Origin: Symbiodinium natans
Taxonomy: Eukaryota > Sar > Dinophyceae > Suessiales > Symbiodiniaceae
Reading direction: 5' to 3'
Length of the DNA: 51,684 bases
Assembly (NCBI GenBank): GCA_905221605.1
Contig: CAJNDS010002570.1
Coordinates: 305,969 to 357,652 of the forward strand
A model generated the notes under the pieces. The model did not search any database. It was not told where the DNA came from and saw only the letters and a list, made by a program, of their open reading frames with translations. The translations under genes were made by a program, and so were the position numbers. Below, piece by piece: positions 22,818 through 34,281 of the stretch (the first letter of the stretch is position 1; every line of letters begins with the position of its first letter).

Positions 22818-25285
22818 GAGGTGGTATTCAGGGTATATTGCAAGGTTTAGGGTGTTTACAGTCGGGTTTAGGGTTCATAGAGCCAACATGAGCCAACCAC
22901 CAAACCCTTACTCTAGGGTGTAAGGATGGTTTTCTGAACCTTTGATTTGGCTTCGGCATGGTGCTATGGTGTCTTTAGCGTTAAGCTGAAGGGTTTGGGC
23001 TTTAGGTTTTAGGGTGTAGGGGGCGTAGGGTGTACAAGGAGGTGTCCATCATTGTCATGTTCTCGGTGTCAAGAGCAACGGCCTGTCCTCAACCCTACAC
23101 CCTAAACCCTCAACCCTAAAACCTTAACCCGAAACCCTAAACCCTAACCCTTAACCCTAAGCCCTACACCCTAAACCCTGATTGCAACGACATGACCGCT
23201 CCGTGCATGGGTCACCCCTAACAAACACCAACACGTCACCCCCAAGAGGGTTTAGGGTTTAGGGTTTAGGGTTTAGGGTTTGGGCACCCCAAAAACCTTA
23301 CAAACCTCCAAGAAGGGTTGAGGGTTTAGGGCTATCCCAGAGACCCTAAACCGAAATCCCCCTGTCGGACCGGTTAAACCAAGGTTCACCCCGCCCCCGG
23401 GACTGGCTATAGATTTCGCACGGCTCTTGCCGGTAACAAAAGACTACCTGCGATGGAGCCCCGAACCCTGTAGCCTCAACACGCCTAAGCCAGAAACCCC
23501 AAACTCTAAACCCTAAACCCTAGCCCTAAACCCCAAACCCCAAACCCTAAACCCTAAACCCTAAACCCCACACCCTAAACCCGAAACCCCAACCCCTAAA
23601 CCCCAAACCCCAAACCCTACACCCTAAACCCCAAACCTCTCAAAGTCACCTTTGGGCGAGAGACCACGGACTTTTCAACTTCCGGGCGCCGGCCCTCTTT
23701 GTCAGGTCCTACAGGCCTCAACTGTGCAGGAGGGTTTAGGGTTTAGGGTGTTAGGGCTTTAGGGTTTAGGGTTTAGGGTTTAAGGTTTTAGGGCTTTGGG
23801 ATTTTTAGGAAATTAGGGTTGAGGGGCTTTTAGGGTTTAGGGCTCAGGCCCTTCTGGCGTTGTAGTTCCTGGTTTAGGCTGGAGACTGCCCTAGACCCCT
23901 AAATCCAGAATAGACCCTGAATCCCTAAAAGCACTGAATCCCAAAAGACACTCTAGGGTTTAGGCTTGAGGCATTAGGCTTTCGGGCTTCAAGCCCCTGT
24001 ATAAACCGTAGACCCTAGACCCGAACAAACAAGAAGCAAACACATCCCTAAACCCTAAACCCTAAACCCTAAACCCTAAACCCTTTACACGCAGACGAGC
24101 AGCGAACTTCCGAGGCCTCTGGTCCTGCCTGAGGCCAGCATCTGCACCCAAGCCTCCTGGCTAAGAGTTTGGGGTTTATAGAGTTTAGGGTTTAGGGTTT
24201 AGGGTTTGGGGTTTAGGGCAGGGTTTGGGGTTTAGGGTTTGGGGTTTAGAGTTTAGGGTTTAGGGTTCATTTAGGGTTAGGGTTTAGGGCTTAGGGTTTG
24301 GGGTTAAATTAGGCTTAGGGTTTATAATAGGGCTTCCCAAATTGTGTGCCCGTTCTTTCCCAACACAAGAAACACAGCATAATCCTGATTCTCATCGCGA
24401 CGCCATATCGGGAAACCCCCTATCGCAACATATTTTAGGGTTCAGGGTGTTACGTCCTTCCTGTGGAGATTCGGTTTGAAAAGGTGGTTGGGCATATAGC
24501 GGCGTAGGGTTTAGACTTTAGGGTTCAGAAGAAGTTGTAGCTCAGTCATAGAGCGTTGCTTTCTCGAGAATGAGCTTCCCTAGATCATCAAGTCCCCACC
24601 CTGAAACCTAAAACGCCCTAAACCCCAAACCCCCCAAACACTAAAACCCTAAGCCCTAAACCCTAATGTCCTAAACCCTAAAACCCTAAACCCCAAACCC
24701 TAAACCCGAAACTCTAAACCCTAAGACCCTAAAACCTCAAAACCCTTACCGCCGACTCGGAGAGCCCATGAGCTACTTTGGGCTTGTCAATGGGCGTCCG
24801 TAATCCCTTCACCCCCCCCCCCCCCCCCCGAACCGAACTATCAACCCTAAGCCCTAAACGCCAAACCCTGAACCCTAAATCCTAAACCCTAAGCCCTAAA
24901 CCCTAGACCCGAAGCCCGAGATCCTAAACCCCCTAAGCCCGAAACCCAAAACAACCCAACGTAGTTTTGAGCCACGCCGGTTCGGGGCGTTGTAGACCTC
25001 AGGGGCAGGAGGGGTCTAGGAATTCCCGATTTTTGCTCGTGTCAAGCGCCCAAGCCTAAGTTGAACCCCGGGCCCTTAAGTTCAGGGTCAATGCTCTTGG
25101 GACCCTAAGGAGGGTTTGGGGTTTAGGGTTTAGGGTTTGGGTTTAGGGTTAGCGTAAGTGAACATGTCCACCCCACTCCCCTAAAGCCTCGACTCGAAGA
25201 ATCGGGCGAGGTCTGCAAAGAAGTTCCTCCACCCAGGCGGCCACCCAAACGGATGACCCCAAGCCTGAAATTCCCGCATTCCTAT

Positions 25286-25506
25286 AAACCCTAAACCCTA
25301 AACCCTAAACCCTAAACCCTAAACCCTAAACCCTAAACCCTAAACCCTAAACCCTAAACCCTAAACCCTAAACCCTAAACCATAAACACTAAACCCTAAA
25401 CCCTAAACCCTAAACCCTAAACCCTAAACCCTAAACCCTAAACCCTAAACCCTAAACCCTAAACCCTAAACCCTAGCCCTAAACCCTAAATTCTAAACCC
25501 TAAACC
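25286..25506. repeat. Long CCCTAAA array
   Basis: About 30 units with one CCATAAACACTAAA interruption. It follows an exon-like stretch at about 25,187-25,287 that ends in a stop codon. Confidence 0.92.
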
Positions 25507-26145
25507 CCCAAGGTCTCAGTTCCCCAAACCCTTCCTTCGGAAGCTCTTCTACCCCATATAACCCCTATATACCTTTTCTAGTCCCGATACCTAAGAAGCC
25601 CCTAAAGAACCCTAACTATCAGGGTTTAGGGTTTAGGGTTTAGGGTTAGGGTTTAGGGTTTAGGGTTTAGGGTTCCTCCTTAGTCCGTTGACTCACCTTC
25701 GTGGGCCCTTCACTCCTCTTGAGGGGTCTTAGGGTTCAGGGTTGGGGGTGTAGAAGCTCCCAGAAAAAAAAGCACACAGAGCGTGAAGTAGGGTTTAGGG
25801 TTTAGGGTTTAGGGTTTGGGGTTTAGGGTTTAGGGTTTAGGGTTCAGGGTTCAGGGTTCAGGGTTTAGGGTTTAGGGTTTGTTTCAAGAGCAACCCTAAA
25901 CCCCCTTATGGCTGGCGTTGCCCTCTTCATCTGCACTTCGTCCTGAAAGCCTGTTAGGCGCAGGAATGTATATTACAGAATACAAATACGAATCGTCACA
26001 GAATTGTGCAAAAGTATACTGCTAAGTAATATTCAGGGTTTCTTTATAGCTTTATCTAGGTAAGTCTAAACTCATATGTGACTCGTCAAACAACAGCGAA
26101 TCTGCAATGTCATCTTTGTTATGCGTTCTTTACAGTAAGTTTAAC

Positions 26146-26252
26146 ATATGGGGGTTTCCGGCATAAGGGGTACCTTATTGGGGTCTGTATTTTCAGGCGA
26201 CCTACTATTCTGGGGTCTATTTTGGGGTTCCTAGTTTTGTAAATCCCCATAT
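26146..26252. mobile_element. MITE family 4 copy
   Basis: ATATGGGGGTTTCCGGCATA at the left and TTTTGTAAATCCCCATAT at the right, with GGGGTCTGTATTTTCAGG inside. It lies in an unusual stretch (25,950-26,340) free of telomeric repeats. Confidence 0.72.
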
Positions 26253-26554
26253 CATGAAAAATACCTCCATATGGTCAGTTCTCTAAATCATGGTCAATAA
26301 GCGGGGCCGTCTTATAAGAAGGCCCCCAAAGGGGGCCATAATGTAGAGAAAACTCCGTTTAGGGTTAGGGTTTAGGGTTTAGGGTTTAGGGTTTAGGGTT
26401 TAGGGTTTAGGGTTTAGGGTTTAGGGTTTAGGGTTTAGGGTTTAGGGCGCTCCCGCGCACCCCAGCACTCGACTGCCCTCATCCCGAAACCTTTCCAATC
26501 CGGCATGGCGAGAAGTTCCCTAAACCCTAAACCGTAAACCCTAAACCCTAAACC

Positions 26555-26610
26555 CTAAACCCCTAAACCCCTAAACCCCTAAACCCCTAAACCCCTAAAC
26601 CCCTAAACCC
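26555..26610. repeat. CCCCTAAA (8-bp) variant array
   Basis: Six units of ACCCCTAA embedded in CCCTAAA repeats. Confidence 0.85.
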
Positions 26611-26721
26611 TAAACCCTAAACCCTACGCTGCCAGAGGGGTGCAGCTCGTCGACCTATCTTCCGCATCCGCCCGTTCACAAGGCAGCAGACAAGGTCTCC
26701 CAAAGCCCTTGCTGACATCTT

Positions 26722-26850
26722 TGTCATGGTTGGGTACCATTTTATTACATTCTTAAGGGTACTTAAACCCAAGAATGAATCTGAACCCCCTAAACCCTAA
26801 ACCCTAAACCCTAAACCCTAAACCTTTTAATATTATCCCAGCCATGAACT
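26722..26850 (+). mobile_element. Introner family 1 copy with an internal telomeric block
   Basis: It starts TCATGGTTGGGTACCATTTT and ends ATTATCCCAGCCATGAAC, giving inverted termini TCATGGTTGGG/CCCAGCCATGA, with GGGTACTTAAACCCAAGAAT inside. About five CCCTAAA units sit in the body at 26,785-26,824. It follows an exon-like stretch at 26,638-26,720. Confidence 0.6.
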
Positions 26851-27696
26851 AGACATGCGACAGATGAAGTTCTAATCCTTAGTACTGAGTGAGCACACTT
26901 TACACTTTTTGGGATACTATAATCACCTATAGAACTGAAAGTGTACACTTTATGGTGGCTTATGAACGCAGCTAAAATGCTGCGACAACCATGTCAATAC
27001 ATATTACTATGCTTAACCTTGCTATGCTCGGCAGCTTCTTCATGCAGGTATCAGGAACAGCCAAGCGAAAACTCTAAACCCTAAACTCCACAACCCTAAA
27101 CCCTAAACCCTAAACCCCTAAATCCTAAACTCGAAACCCTATCTTTCTACTCAACTCCAAAGCATGTGGGAGGAAGAAGGAAGCACTGCGGTCTCGGACA
27201 AAAGGGAAGGAGGTCTGGGAGGAGCCAGGGAGCTTGGGATTTAGGGTTTAGGGTTTTGGGTCTAAGTTTAGGGTTTAGGGTTTAGGTTTTTTTTTTTTTT
27301 TTTTTAAATTTTGCAGTGTCAGGTCCGGGGAAAGTTTCGAGGAGTTTCGATTAGTTTCTGTTTTGGATGTCTCTTCCATTTCAAGTTACAGGGGCTTGAG
27401 GGTTTAGGGTTTAGGGTTAAGGCCTAGGATGCCAGAGGGGTTTAGTTTTGGGGTTTGGGGCTGAGGATGCAAAAGGGATTGAGGGTCTATGGCTTAGCTA
27501 GGGTTGAGGGTTCACAGTTTTCTAGACCTGTGAAGATGCCAAACTACCTTGCCTGACCCCACCCCGCCTTCCCGGACTCTAAACCCTAAACCCTTCGAAG
27601 CCTAAACCTGCAGACTTCCGGTGGGTGATGTGCTGGGTCAAGCGTCCGTTTGTCTCTTAACCCTTATTAAAATAATATGGTTTCTGGGCTACCAAG

Positions 27697-28042
27697 ATGT
27701 GCTTGAGAACCCAGAAAAGTGAAAGATGGTCCTTGGAGGCCAAGACCAACTGGAGAAATCGACAGGCGGATTTTCTGGGCATCCCCAACAAGGAGACAGG
27801 GGTCTACCGCGGTGGAGGCCTGGTCATCCAGGCCGAGTCGCACAGAGAAGGCCTTCCGGGCCTCGTGTGGTGGAGACCTGCAACCGGTTTAGGGTTTAGG
27901 GTTTAGGGTTTAGGGTTTAGGTTTTAGGGTTTAGGGTTTAGGGTCTAGGGTCTAGGGTTTAGGGCCAGCAGGAAGGGATGGGCCATCTGCTTCGACACCT
28001 GGAGCCGAGATGGCCGCTCTGAGCCCATTGCCCGTGGCAATG
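27697..28042 (+). CDS. Two-exon fragment, weakly L-type-lectin-like
   Basis: Exon about 27,697-27,872 and exon 27,972-28,042 join in frame if a GA donor at 27,873 is used, giving GGGLVIQAES, then LPGLVWWKGWAICFDTWSRD, then GRSEPIARGN. The spacing of a GxGL..Q strand and a hydrophobic strand ending in FDTW-S-DG resembles L-type lectin domains (carbohydrate binding, glycoprotein sorting), but the carbohydrate loop was not found in a later exon. The intron between is a TTTAGGG block. A GT donor at 27,887 gives another frame, so the join is not certain. Confidence 0.4.
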
Positions 28043-28300
28043 GTTAGTGGGCGACTAAGACGACGATTTGCATGCGTTCTGATGAGAAGAATGCCTTCTT
28101 GAAGCTGTTTCTGGTGTACTTGGCGCTTATGCTACACCCTAAACCCTAAACCCTATAAACCTTAAACCCTAAACCCTAAACCCCGAACCCTGAACCCTAA
28201 GCCCTAAACCCTCAACCCTCAACCCTGAACCCGAAACAGCATTCACGCCTAGCACTCTGAGACGCGGGAAGCAAACCTGTAGCCCTCCATGGACCGCCTG

Positions 28301-28535
28301 GAGGTTCAGGGTACTTACTATTGTTATCGTTATTGTTATTATTATTATTATGATTTTTATTATTGTTATTAGTTGTTATTATTATTACGATTATACCATC
28401 ATTGTTATTATTATTAACCAGTTATAAGTGTACTCATAACTGTACTTGTGACCATTTTAGGGCACCCAAGGGGCTTATAAGTGGGTTTGAAGTACAGTTA
28501 TACGTGGTTAAGAAGTACCATGAACCTGTGTACTA
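28301..28535. mobile_element. MITE family 2 copy expanded by an ATT microsatellite
   Basis: It starts CTGGAGGTTCAGGGTACTTA and ends AAGTACCATGAACCTGTGTA. An ATT/GTT-rich microsatellite (about 28,313-28,415) splits the left arm. Confidence 0.6.
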
Positions 28536-28834
28536 AGTAGACGTTTTGGTGAATAGCTGAATCAAAGAAGGAAAGTAAATACCAGAACCGTGAACCCTAA
28601 ACCCAAACCCCACACCCTAAACCCGAAACCCTAAACCCCAAACCCGAAACCCTAAACCCCAAACCCGAAAGCCTAAACCCCAAACCCTAAAGAAACTACA
28701 AATGTCAAGGGGGGGCCCTCGAAGTCAGATTTGGGATTCTTTTGGGAGCTCTGGGTTCATGCCGAAGCTGGTTTAGGGTGTAGGGGGTTTATGGGTTTTA
28801 GGGTTTGGGGGGGTTTAGGGTTTAGGGTTTCGGG

Positions 28835-28895
28835 TTTATAGGGTTTATAGGGTTTATAGGGTTTATAGGGTTTATAGGGTTTCGGGTTTCGGGTT
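28835..28895. repeat. GGGTTTATA variant array
   Basis: Units of TTTATAGGG followed by TTTCGGG. A similar GTTTATAGG field lies at 33,580-33,780. Confidence 0.8.
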
Positions 28896-30170
28896 TCGGG
28901 TTCAGGACGCGGCCATTGTGGCGAGATCTGGCCTGGCTGGGAGGCGTCCACACAGACTTCCGTGGGGCTGGGTGGGGCTCAAGCTTTAGGGTTCAGGGTT
29001 TCGGGAAAAGGGTTTAGAGCTTTAAGGTGTGGAGCCGGGTAGCCAGTGTAGGGTGCATTCATGCGGGTCAAGATTCAGGTACAGGTTTAGGGTTCGGAGT
29101 GAAAAGGGTTTTAACTCCGGGCTTCTAGATTTTCCTGGGGTGCTTAGGGGTTCGGGTTCAAATACTAAGCTGCTTCAATAGAATGTTGTGCCTCAGGCTT
29201 GAATGAGTCTTGCTTGTCCTTCAACCGCCAAGAATAGCACGGCGTGTGTTATGTGTCGTGACAGTGGCATGGTACGCCGGCTGTGGGGTTAGGGTTTAGG
29301 GTTTAGGGTTTAGGGTTTAGGGTTTAGGGTTTAGGGTTTAGGGTTTAGGGTTTAGGGTTTGGCTTCGCTCAGATGTCTGAACCTCCATGTCCCAAACAAG
29401 TTCACTCGTGCTGCGCAACCGCCGGGGCAGGACATGAAAGCCTAAAAATCCTGTGAACCCGAAGCCTCCTAAACCCTAAACCCTAAACCCTAAACCCTAA
29501 ACCCTAAACCCTAAACCTTGTTGAACCTGGTTCGACCGATGCGATCGCGACGACGCGCAAATCTCATCCTGGAAGCACTCGCAACCCTAAACCCTCAACC
29601 CTAAATCCTAAACCCTAAACCCTACATCCTAAACCCTAAATTCTAAACCCTAGACCCTAATTCCTAATCCCTAAACCTTATAAGTCCTGAGCCCCAAACC
29701 CAGGCCCAAGTCGTCACGCCGGAAGAACAAACTCTGGCCGGGCTGCTCGGTAACTTGCAATCCCAGGGAGCCCCATTGCGAGTTGTTGAACTTTAGGGGG
29801 ATTTACTTCCTTTTGTTGGATACCATGATTTGTAAGGCTCACTGATGTACTTCACCATAAACCCCACGTAACCTTTATGGGACATGCCGCGCATCCTGCT
29901 GAACCGCAGGAGGGGTCTCGTAGAAAGCTATCCCTGACCCCATTCAAGAGGAGGCTTGCATCCTGGGACGTAGGTTTTGAATCTTGGTTTGGGGTTTAGG
30001 GTTTAGGGTTTAGGGTTTGGGGGTTTAGGGTGTAAGGATTAGGGTTTAGGGTTTCACTCGGCTTTGTTTGGGCTTAGCTCGGTGACGGAGCAGTCTCTTG
30101 TGCTAACCACGGTCAGACGCCTGCGAGATGATTGGGCTGATCGAGCTTGAGATCTTAATTTTTTTTTTGT
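28890..30170 (+). other. Exon-like islands at 28.9-30.2 kb, unassigned
   Basis: 28,905-28,975 (DAAIVARSGLAGRRPHRLP after TTCAG), 29,380-29,455 (MSEPPCPKQVHSCCAT after GCTCAG), 29,522-29,583, 29,701-29,803 (VVTPEEQTLAGLLGNLQSQG, ending TAG) and 30,093-30,150 (SLVLTTVRRLRDDWADRA). All lie between repeat blocks. No family recognised. Confidence 0.28.
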
Positions 30171-30179
30171 TTGATGGGG

Positions 30180-30535
30180 GGGGGGGGGGGGGGGCTTCTA
30201 CTGTAGTACCCTAAAGGGTCCTATAGAGTATATACTTGAGCCCTACAGCTACTACATGATTTCGGGGGAGAAGGGCTTCTACTATACTATGCTACCCTAA
30301 GGGCACATGTATCTACATACAGTATATACTCGGCGATATAGCTACTATGTCAGAACTTTTTTTTTGGGGGGCGAGGGGCTTCTGCTGTATCTGGGGGCCC
30401 AAGTATATACCATACAGGTACATGCACCCTTATTGCTATACCCTAAGGGTCCATACTTGGGCCCAAAACTCCATATGTAGGAGGTACTTTAAGGCCCAAG
30501 TATTCCCTACTTAGGTACATGGACCCTTAGGGTAC
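30180..30535. repeat. Inverted-repeat cluster around poly-G, CAAGTATATAC words
   Basis: Repeated AGGGTCC/GGACCCT, AGTATATAC and GGGCTTCTnCTGTA words in both orientations. Two poly-T/G tracts (30,160-30,195 and 30,357-30,371) precede GGGCTTCT. It looks like several nested or broken inverted-repeat elements; no gene is seen here. Confidence 0.5.
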
Positions 30536-30619
30536 CCTAAACCCTAACCCCCAACCCCTAAACCCTAAAGCCTACACGCTACACCCTTTCTACACCCTAA
30601 ACCCTTAACCCTTAACCCG

Positions 30620-30810
30620 AAACCCTTAAACCCTTAAACCCTTAAACCCTTAAACCCTTAAACCCTTAAACCCTTAAACTCTTAAACCCTTAAACCCTTA
30701 AACCCTTAAACCCTTAAACCCTTAAACCCTTAAACCCTTAAACCCTTAAACCCTTAAACCCTTAAACCCTTAAACCCTTAAACCCTTAAACCCTTAAACC
30801 CTTAAACCCT
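30620..30810. repeat. CCCTTAAA (8-bp) variant array
   Basis: About 24 units of AACCCTTA with one CTCTTAAA variant, flanked by canonical CCCTAAA-type repeats. Confidence 0.93.
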
Positions 30811-30855
30811 GAACCCTAAACCCTGACCCTTAGGGATAGGGCGAGAATTCTGGTC

Positions 30856-31345
30856 ATGTATGCTACCCAGAAGGGCGCGTGCTATTTCAGGCCCCTCCAC
30901 CTCCCACCAACCAACACCAATGGCCTGCTACAGGGTATAAGGTTTAGGATTTAGGATTTGGTGTTTACGGCCGCGGCAAGGTGTCACATGCTGATTGATC
31001 CAGCCTGCCTCGCATTCGACCCCCACTTCAACAAGAAGGCCACTGACATCCATACACTGAGCTCACATGGGGGGGTGGCTCCCGAAACCCTAAACCCTAG
31101 ACCCTAAACCCTGAGCCCTAAGCCCTAAGCCCTAAGCCCTAAACCCTAAAGGCTTCTGCTGCAAGGGGTTTGGGTGTTCAGGCTTGTATACCTAGATCTC
31201 CACATTCAAAACACGATCAAGACTCCCGACGGCGAGAAGGATGTTAGGGTTTTGAGCGCTCAGTGTGCCAAGCAGGGCACACAAGTCAAAGCCACATCGA
31301 CTACATCTAGCGGCGGAACTGCCTTTCAGTACCCAGTTGAGGGTC
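30856..31345 (+). CDS. Three-exon fragment, unknown product
   Basis: Exon about 30,856-30,934 (MYATQKGACYFRPLHLPP) joins exon 31,004 to about 31,070 (ACLAFDPHFNKKATDIHTL) in frame through a 69-bp GT-AG intron with a TGCTGATTGA branch-like site. Exon 31,182 to about 31,345 (LDLHIQNTIKTPDGEKDVRV, then SAQCAKQGTQVKA) follows a TTCAG acceptor. The codons look protein-like, but no family is recognised. Probably the same gene as the islands at 31.65-33.26 kb. Confidence 0.45.
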
Positions 31346-31650
31346 TAGGATTTTCGGGGTTTAGGGCTCACCCTAAACCCTAAACCCTCCACCCTAAACC
31401 CTAAACCCTAAACCCTAAACCCGGATTTTGGGATTCAGGAATTAAAAGGGCCTTGGGGATGCTTAGGGTTGTTTGAGGCGTCCAGGCTTTTGCTTCGCAA
31501 CCCTAACCCAAACCTTCACATCTTGAAGGGTTCGAAGGCTTTGGGTTTAGGGAAGGTGCTAAACCCTAAACCCTAAACCCTAAACCCTAAACCCTGAACC
31601 CTGAACCCTGAACCCTGAACCCTAAACCCTCAACGAACTCTAGGGTTGAC

Positions 31651-33260
31651 TGAGAAGGGTTCAGGTTCCCGGTCTCCCACCAACACTATGGCCCGGGTGC
31701 CTTCGAGCCCGTTGTTTTTGGCCTCTTTGAGGGCTCTACCCCATGTTTAGGGTTTAGGGTTTAATTAGGGTTTCGGGCTTAGGGTTTAGGGGGTTGAGCC
31801 GAAGCTCTTGCTGAGCATTGACTCTTTGAGGGGCCATCCTCGACTGTTTTGTATCGCAGGGGTCTCAAGACATGAAGGATGGGCCCCTAGCTTAGTATAG
31901 TATAGTAGAAACCCTAAACCATAAACCCTAAACCAAATGCATGTTTCTGGCCTGGCGAAAGACTCGCCGGGCCTGGAAATACGCCGCCAGGGCGCATGGG
32001 CAAGGCGTAACCTGCCATGGCTGACGAGCACAGACCCGAACGGCTCCGACGCATGATTGCGTGCATGGCTGACATAGATTAGGGTTTAGGGCTTAGGGTT
32101 TATGGTGTAGGGTTTAGGGTTTAGGGTTTAACCAGGAGTAGGGTGTAGGGTTTAGGGTTTAGGGTTTAAACGGGTGTAGTAAGGGGTTACGGTTCATCGG
32201 GCTTAAAGGCAAGGGGTTATTATGGGCGTTTTGGGGTCCACCCTGAACAGTCCAAGGCCCACAACCATACCCGCCCCAGCCCACTCACATTAGGGTTTGG
32301 GGTGTAGGGTGTCCGTGTCTGCAATTTTGGGTTCTGGCCACTTCTTCTGCTCATCCTCACCTTCGCTACGTACTCTCGCGGTGGGCACGCTGCTGGTGAC
32401 TTGCGGAGTTCACGGCCCGCCCCCCCCCCCCAAGCCCCCTAAGCCCTAAACCCTAAACCCTAAGCCCTAAACCCTAAACCCTAAACCCTAAACCCTAAGC
32501 CCTAAACCCTAAACCCTAAACCCTAAACCCTAAACCCTAAACCCCAAACCAACCTGAAGCCCCTAGAACTCCCCTACACCCCCAACCTTTCACAGAAAGA
32601 AGGTCATCGGCCGGGGTGGCGAACACACTCGGCCCAATCCTGAGACCGCCATCCCAAGGGGTTTAGGGTTTAGGGTTTAGGGCTGAGGGTTTAGGGTTTA
32701 GGGTTTAGGGCTTAGGGTGCAATGATATGGGGCTTTCCGAAATTGGGGCTACCTTATGGGGGTCCTCATTATCAGGGAATCCTACTATTTAGGTTCTCTA
32801 TATTTTGGGGCCCCATATTTTCGTAAAGCCCCATATAGGGGTCGGAATAGTTGCTACTAGTATTTTCCCAAGGAAGGCAGACCAAAGCAGTCTAGGGTTA
32901 AGGAAACCACCAAAGCAGTCTAGGGTTCAGGGTTCAGGGTTTAGGGTTTAGGGTTTAGGGTTTAGGGTTTAGGGCTTAGGGCTTAGGGCTTAGGGCTTGG
33001 GGGTTTAGGGTTTAGGGCTTCTGGAGATCAGCCACCTCCGGGCCCAACTGCACACCAACCTCCTGGGCTTGTGCGGGCACGCTGCACTCACTCTAAACCC
33101 TAAGCCCTAAACCCTGAGTCCTAAACCCTAAACCCTAAACCCTGGACCCTAAATGCTAAACCCTAAACCCCAAACCCTAAACCCTAAACCCTAGCCCTAA
33201 AACCTAAACCCTAAAGACCGCAGGCGCATCTTTGAGCTGACAGGTGCCAAGGCCGCCTAA
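31651..33260 (+). CDS. Exon islands of an unknown gene, with a possible C-terminal exon
   Basis: Islands: 31,656-31,742 (VSHQHYGPGAFEPVVFGLF), 31,940-32,055 (LAKDSPGLEIRRQGAWARRN), 32,594-32,660 (KKVIGRGGEHTRPNPETAI after TTTCACAG), 33,022-33,092 (LEISHLRAQLHTNLLGLCGH) and 33,216-33,260 (DRRRIFELTGAKAA then TAA). Each sits between a CCCTAAA and a TTTAGGG block except the last, which ends in a stop. The product is unknown; exon order is inferred from position only. Confidence 0.35.
32725..32836. mobile_element. MITE family 4, complete copy
   Basis: ATATGGGGCTTTCCGAAATT at the left and TTTTCGTAAAGCCCCATAT at the right. The interior has GGGGTCCTCATTATCAGG. Other copies: 26,146-26,252 and 8,497-8,612. 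Confidence 0.75.
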
Positions 33261-33579
33261 GCTGTTGAGGGGCGTAACCCTTTGTAATTCCTCTATCCCT
33301 GAGGGTCCATGTACCTGTGCCCTTATTTTTCCTTTTTTTAGGGTTTAGGGTTTTGGGCTACTAGGACCCGGAGGTAGGCCCTTGTTTCCTTTTTTTAGGG
33401 TTGGGTTTCCCTAAACCCTAAACCCTAAACCCTATACTAAGGGGATTCCTGGATCTCTTTGTCGATTGGGTATGTTACAGGAAGTTACAGGAACGCGCAG
33501 GGTTCAGGTCGAGGGATGGGGTTTCTTGTTTTGGGGTTAGGGTTTAGTGTTTAGGGCTAGGGTTTAGGTTTTATTTGGT

Positions 33580-33780
33580 GTAGGGTTTATAGGGTTTAGG
33601 GTTTACAGGGTTTATCGGGTTTACAGTTTATACGGTGTATAGTGTTGGTAGGGTTTATGGGGTTTAGGGTTTGTAGGGTTTATAGGGTTTATAGGGTTTA
33701 TAGGTATAGGGTTTATAGGGTTTGTAGGGTTTGTAGGGTTTATAGGGTTTATAGGGTTCAGGGTGCAGGGTTTAGGCTTT
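33580..33780. repeat. GGGTTTATA/GGGTTTGTA variant array
   Basis: About 20 nine-base units with A/G changes. The tyrosine/arginine- and asparagine/proline-rich translations of both strands are by-products. Confidence 0.85.
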
Positions 33781-34017
33781 GTAGGGTTTGGGGTGGTAAC
33801 CAAGACACTCATTCCCATATAGAACTGCCAGTAGGCTTAGATTTCTCTACCTAGACCCCAAACCCCACGAGGGCTTGAGGTTTAGGATTGCTAACCTTAA
33901 TTAAAATTAAAACCCTGAACCCTAAACCCTAAATCCCAAACCCTGAACCCTCCTAAACCCTAAACCCCAGACCCTAGACCCCAAACCCTAAACCCTAAAC
34001 CCTCGATTCGGCTGAAG

Positions 34018-34275
34018 CGCAATGCTTCTCCCTAGCATGGGCCACCCCAGTCTGCAAAGCCTGGCAAAAAATGTGGCGGCCGCCAAACGATGTACACTCT
34101 GTGGCATCCCGGCTACAACATGGCTTCCTCGGTAGCCACGGGGCGGCGAGAGATGTCACTCACTCTGCGTCTGGGAAGGCGAAGGTGTGGCAGCGGGTTG
34201 CCGGGTGCGCCAGTGAGCTCAGTCCAGAGCGTTCGGGCGGCCTGTGGGCGCAGAGCTGGGGAGCTGAGATTCTAA
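34018..34275 (+). other. Exon-like island, two overlapping open frames
   Basis: GC-rich 260-bp stretch free of repeats. One frame reads VAAAKRCTLCGIPATTWLPR and could end at a GTAGCC donor (about 34,130). A second frame is open to 34,275. No family recognised. The flanks carry CCCTAAA and TTTAGGG blocks. Confidence 0.25.
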
Positions 34276-34281
34276 ACCTTA

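Larger units (their letters stand above)
20900..25290 (+). other. Exon-like islands after the DUF1538 domain, unassigned
   Basis: Candidates on the + strand: 21,353-21,440 (all three frames open), 21,916-22,035 (SGSPGARGFPLPSAIRL, then a GTAAGG donor), 22,454-22,520, 22,651-22,695 (VPTFLSREGISSVDG), 23,036-23,085 (EVSIIVMFSVSRATA), 23,362-23,450 (PPPGLAIDFARLLPVTKDYL), 23,650-23,735, 24,095-24,160, and 25,187-25,287 (TQTDDPKPEIPAFL ending in TAA). They could form the C-terminal tail of the DUF1538 protein with its stop near 25,287, or another gene. Junction phases were not resolved. Confidence 0.3.
25908..27235 (+). other. Exon-like islands at 25.9-27.2 kb, unassigned
   Basis: 25,904-25,942 reads MAGVALFICTS, like the start of a signal peptide, but is very short. 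26,470-26,515 (STALIPKPFQSGMARSS), 26,638-26,720 and 27,160-27,235 (MWEEEGSTAVSDKREGG) are open. 25,950-26,145 and 26,255-26,345 are AT-richer with no repeats and no long frame, and could hold an upstream region, though I see no recognisable promoter element. Confidence 0.25.

Noticed and set aside
24530-24602. tRNA-like stretch (GTAGCTCAGTnnnAGAGC)
   Set aside because: Only the D-arm fits. The anticodon and T-arm stems do not pair and the TTCGA loop is missing, so at most a decayed tRNA-derived relic.
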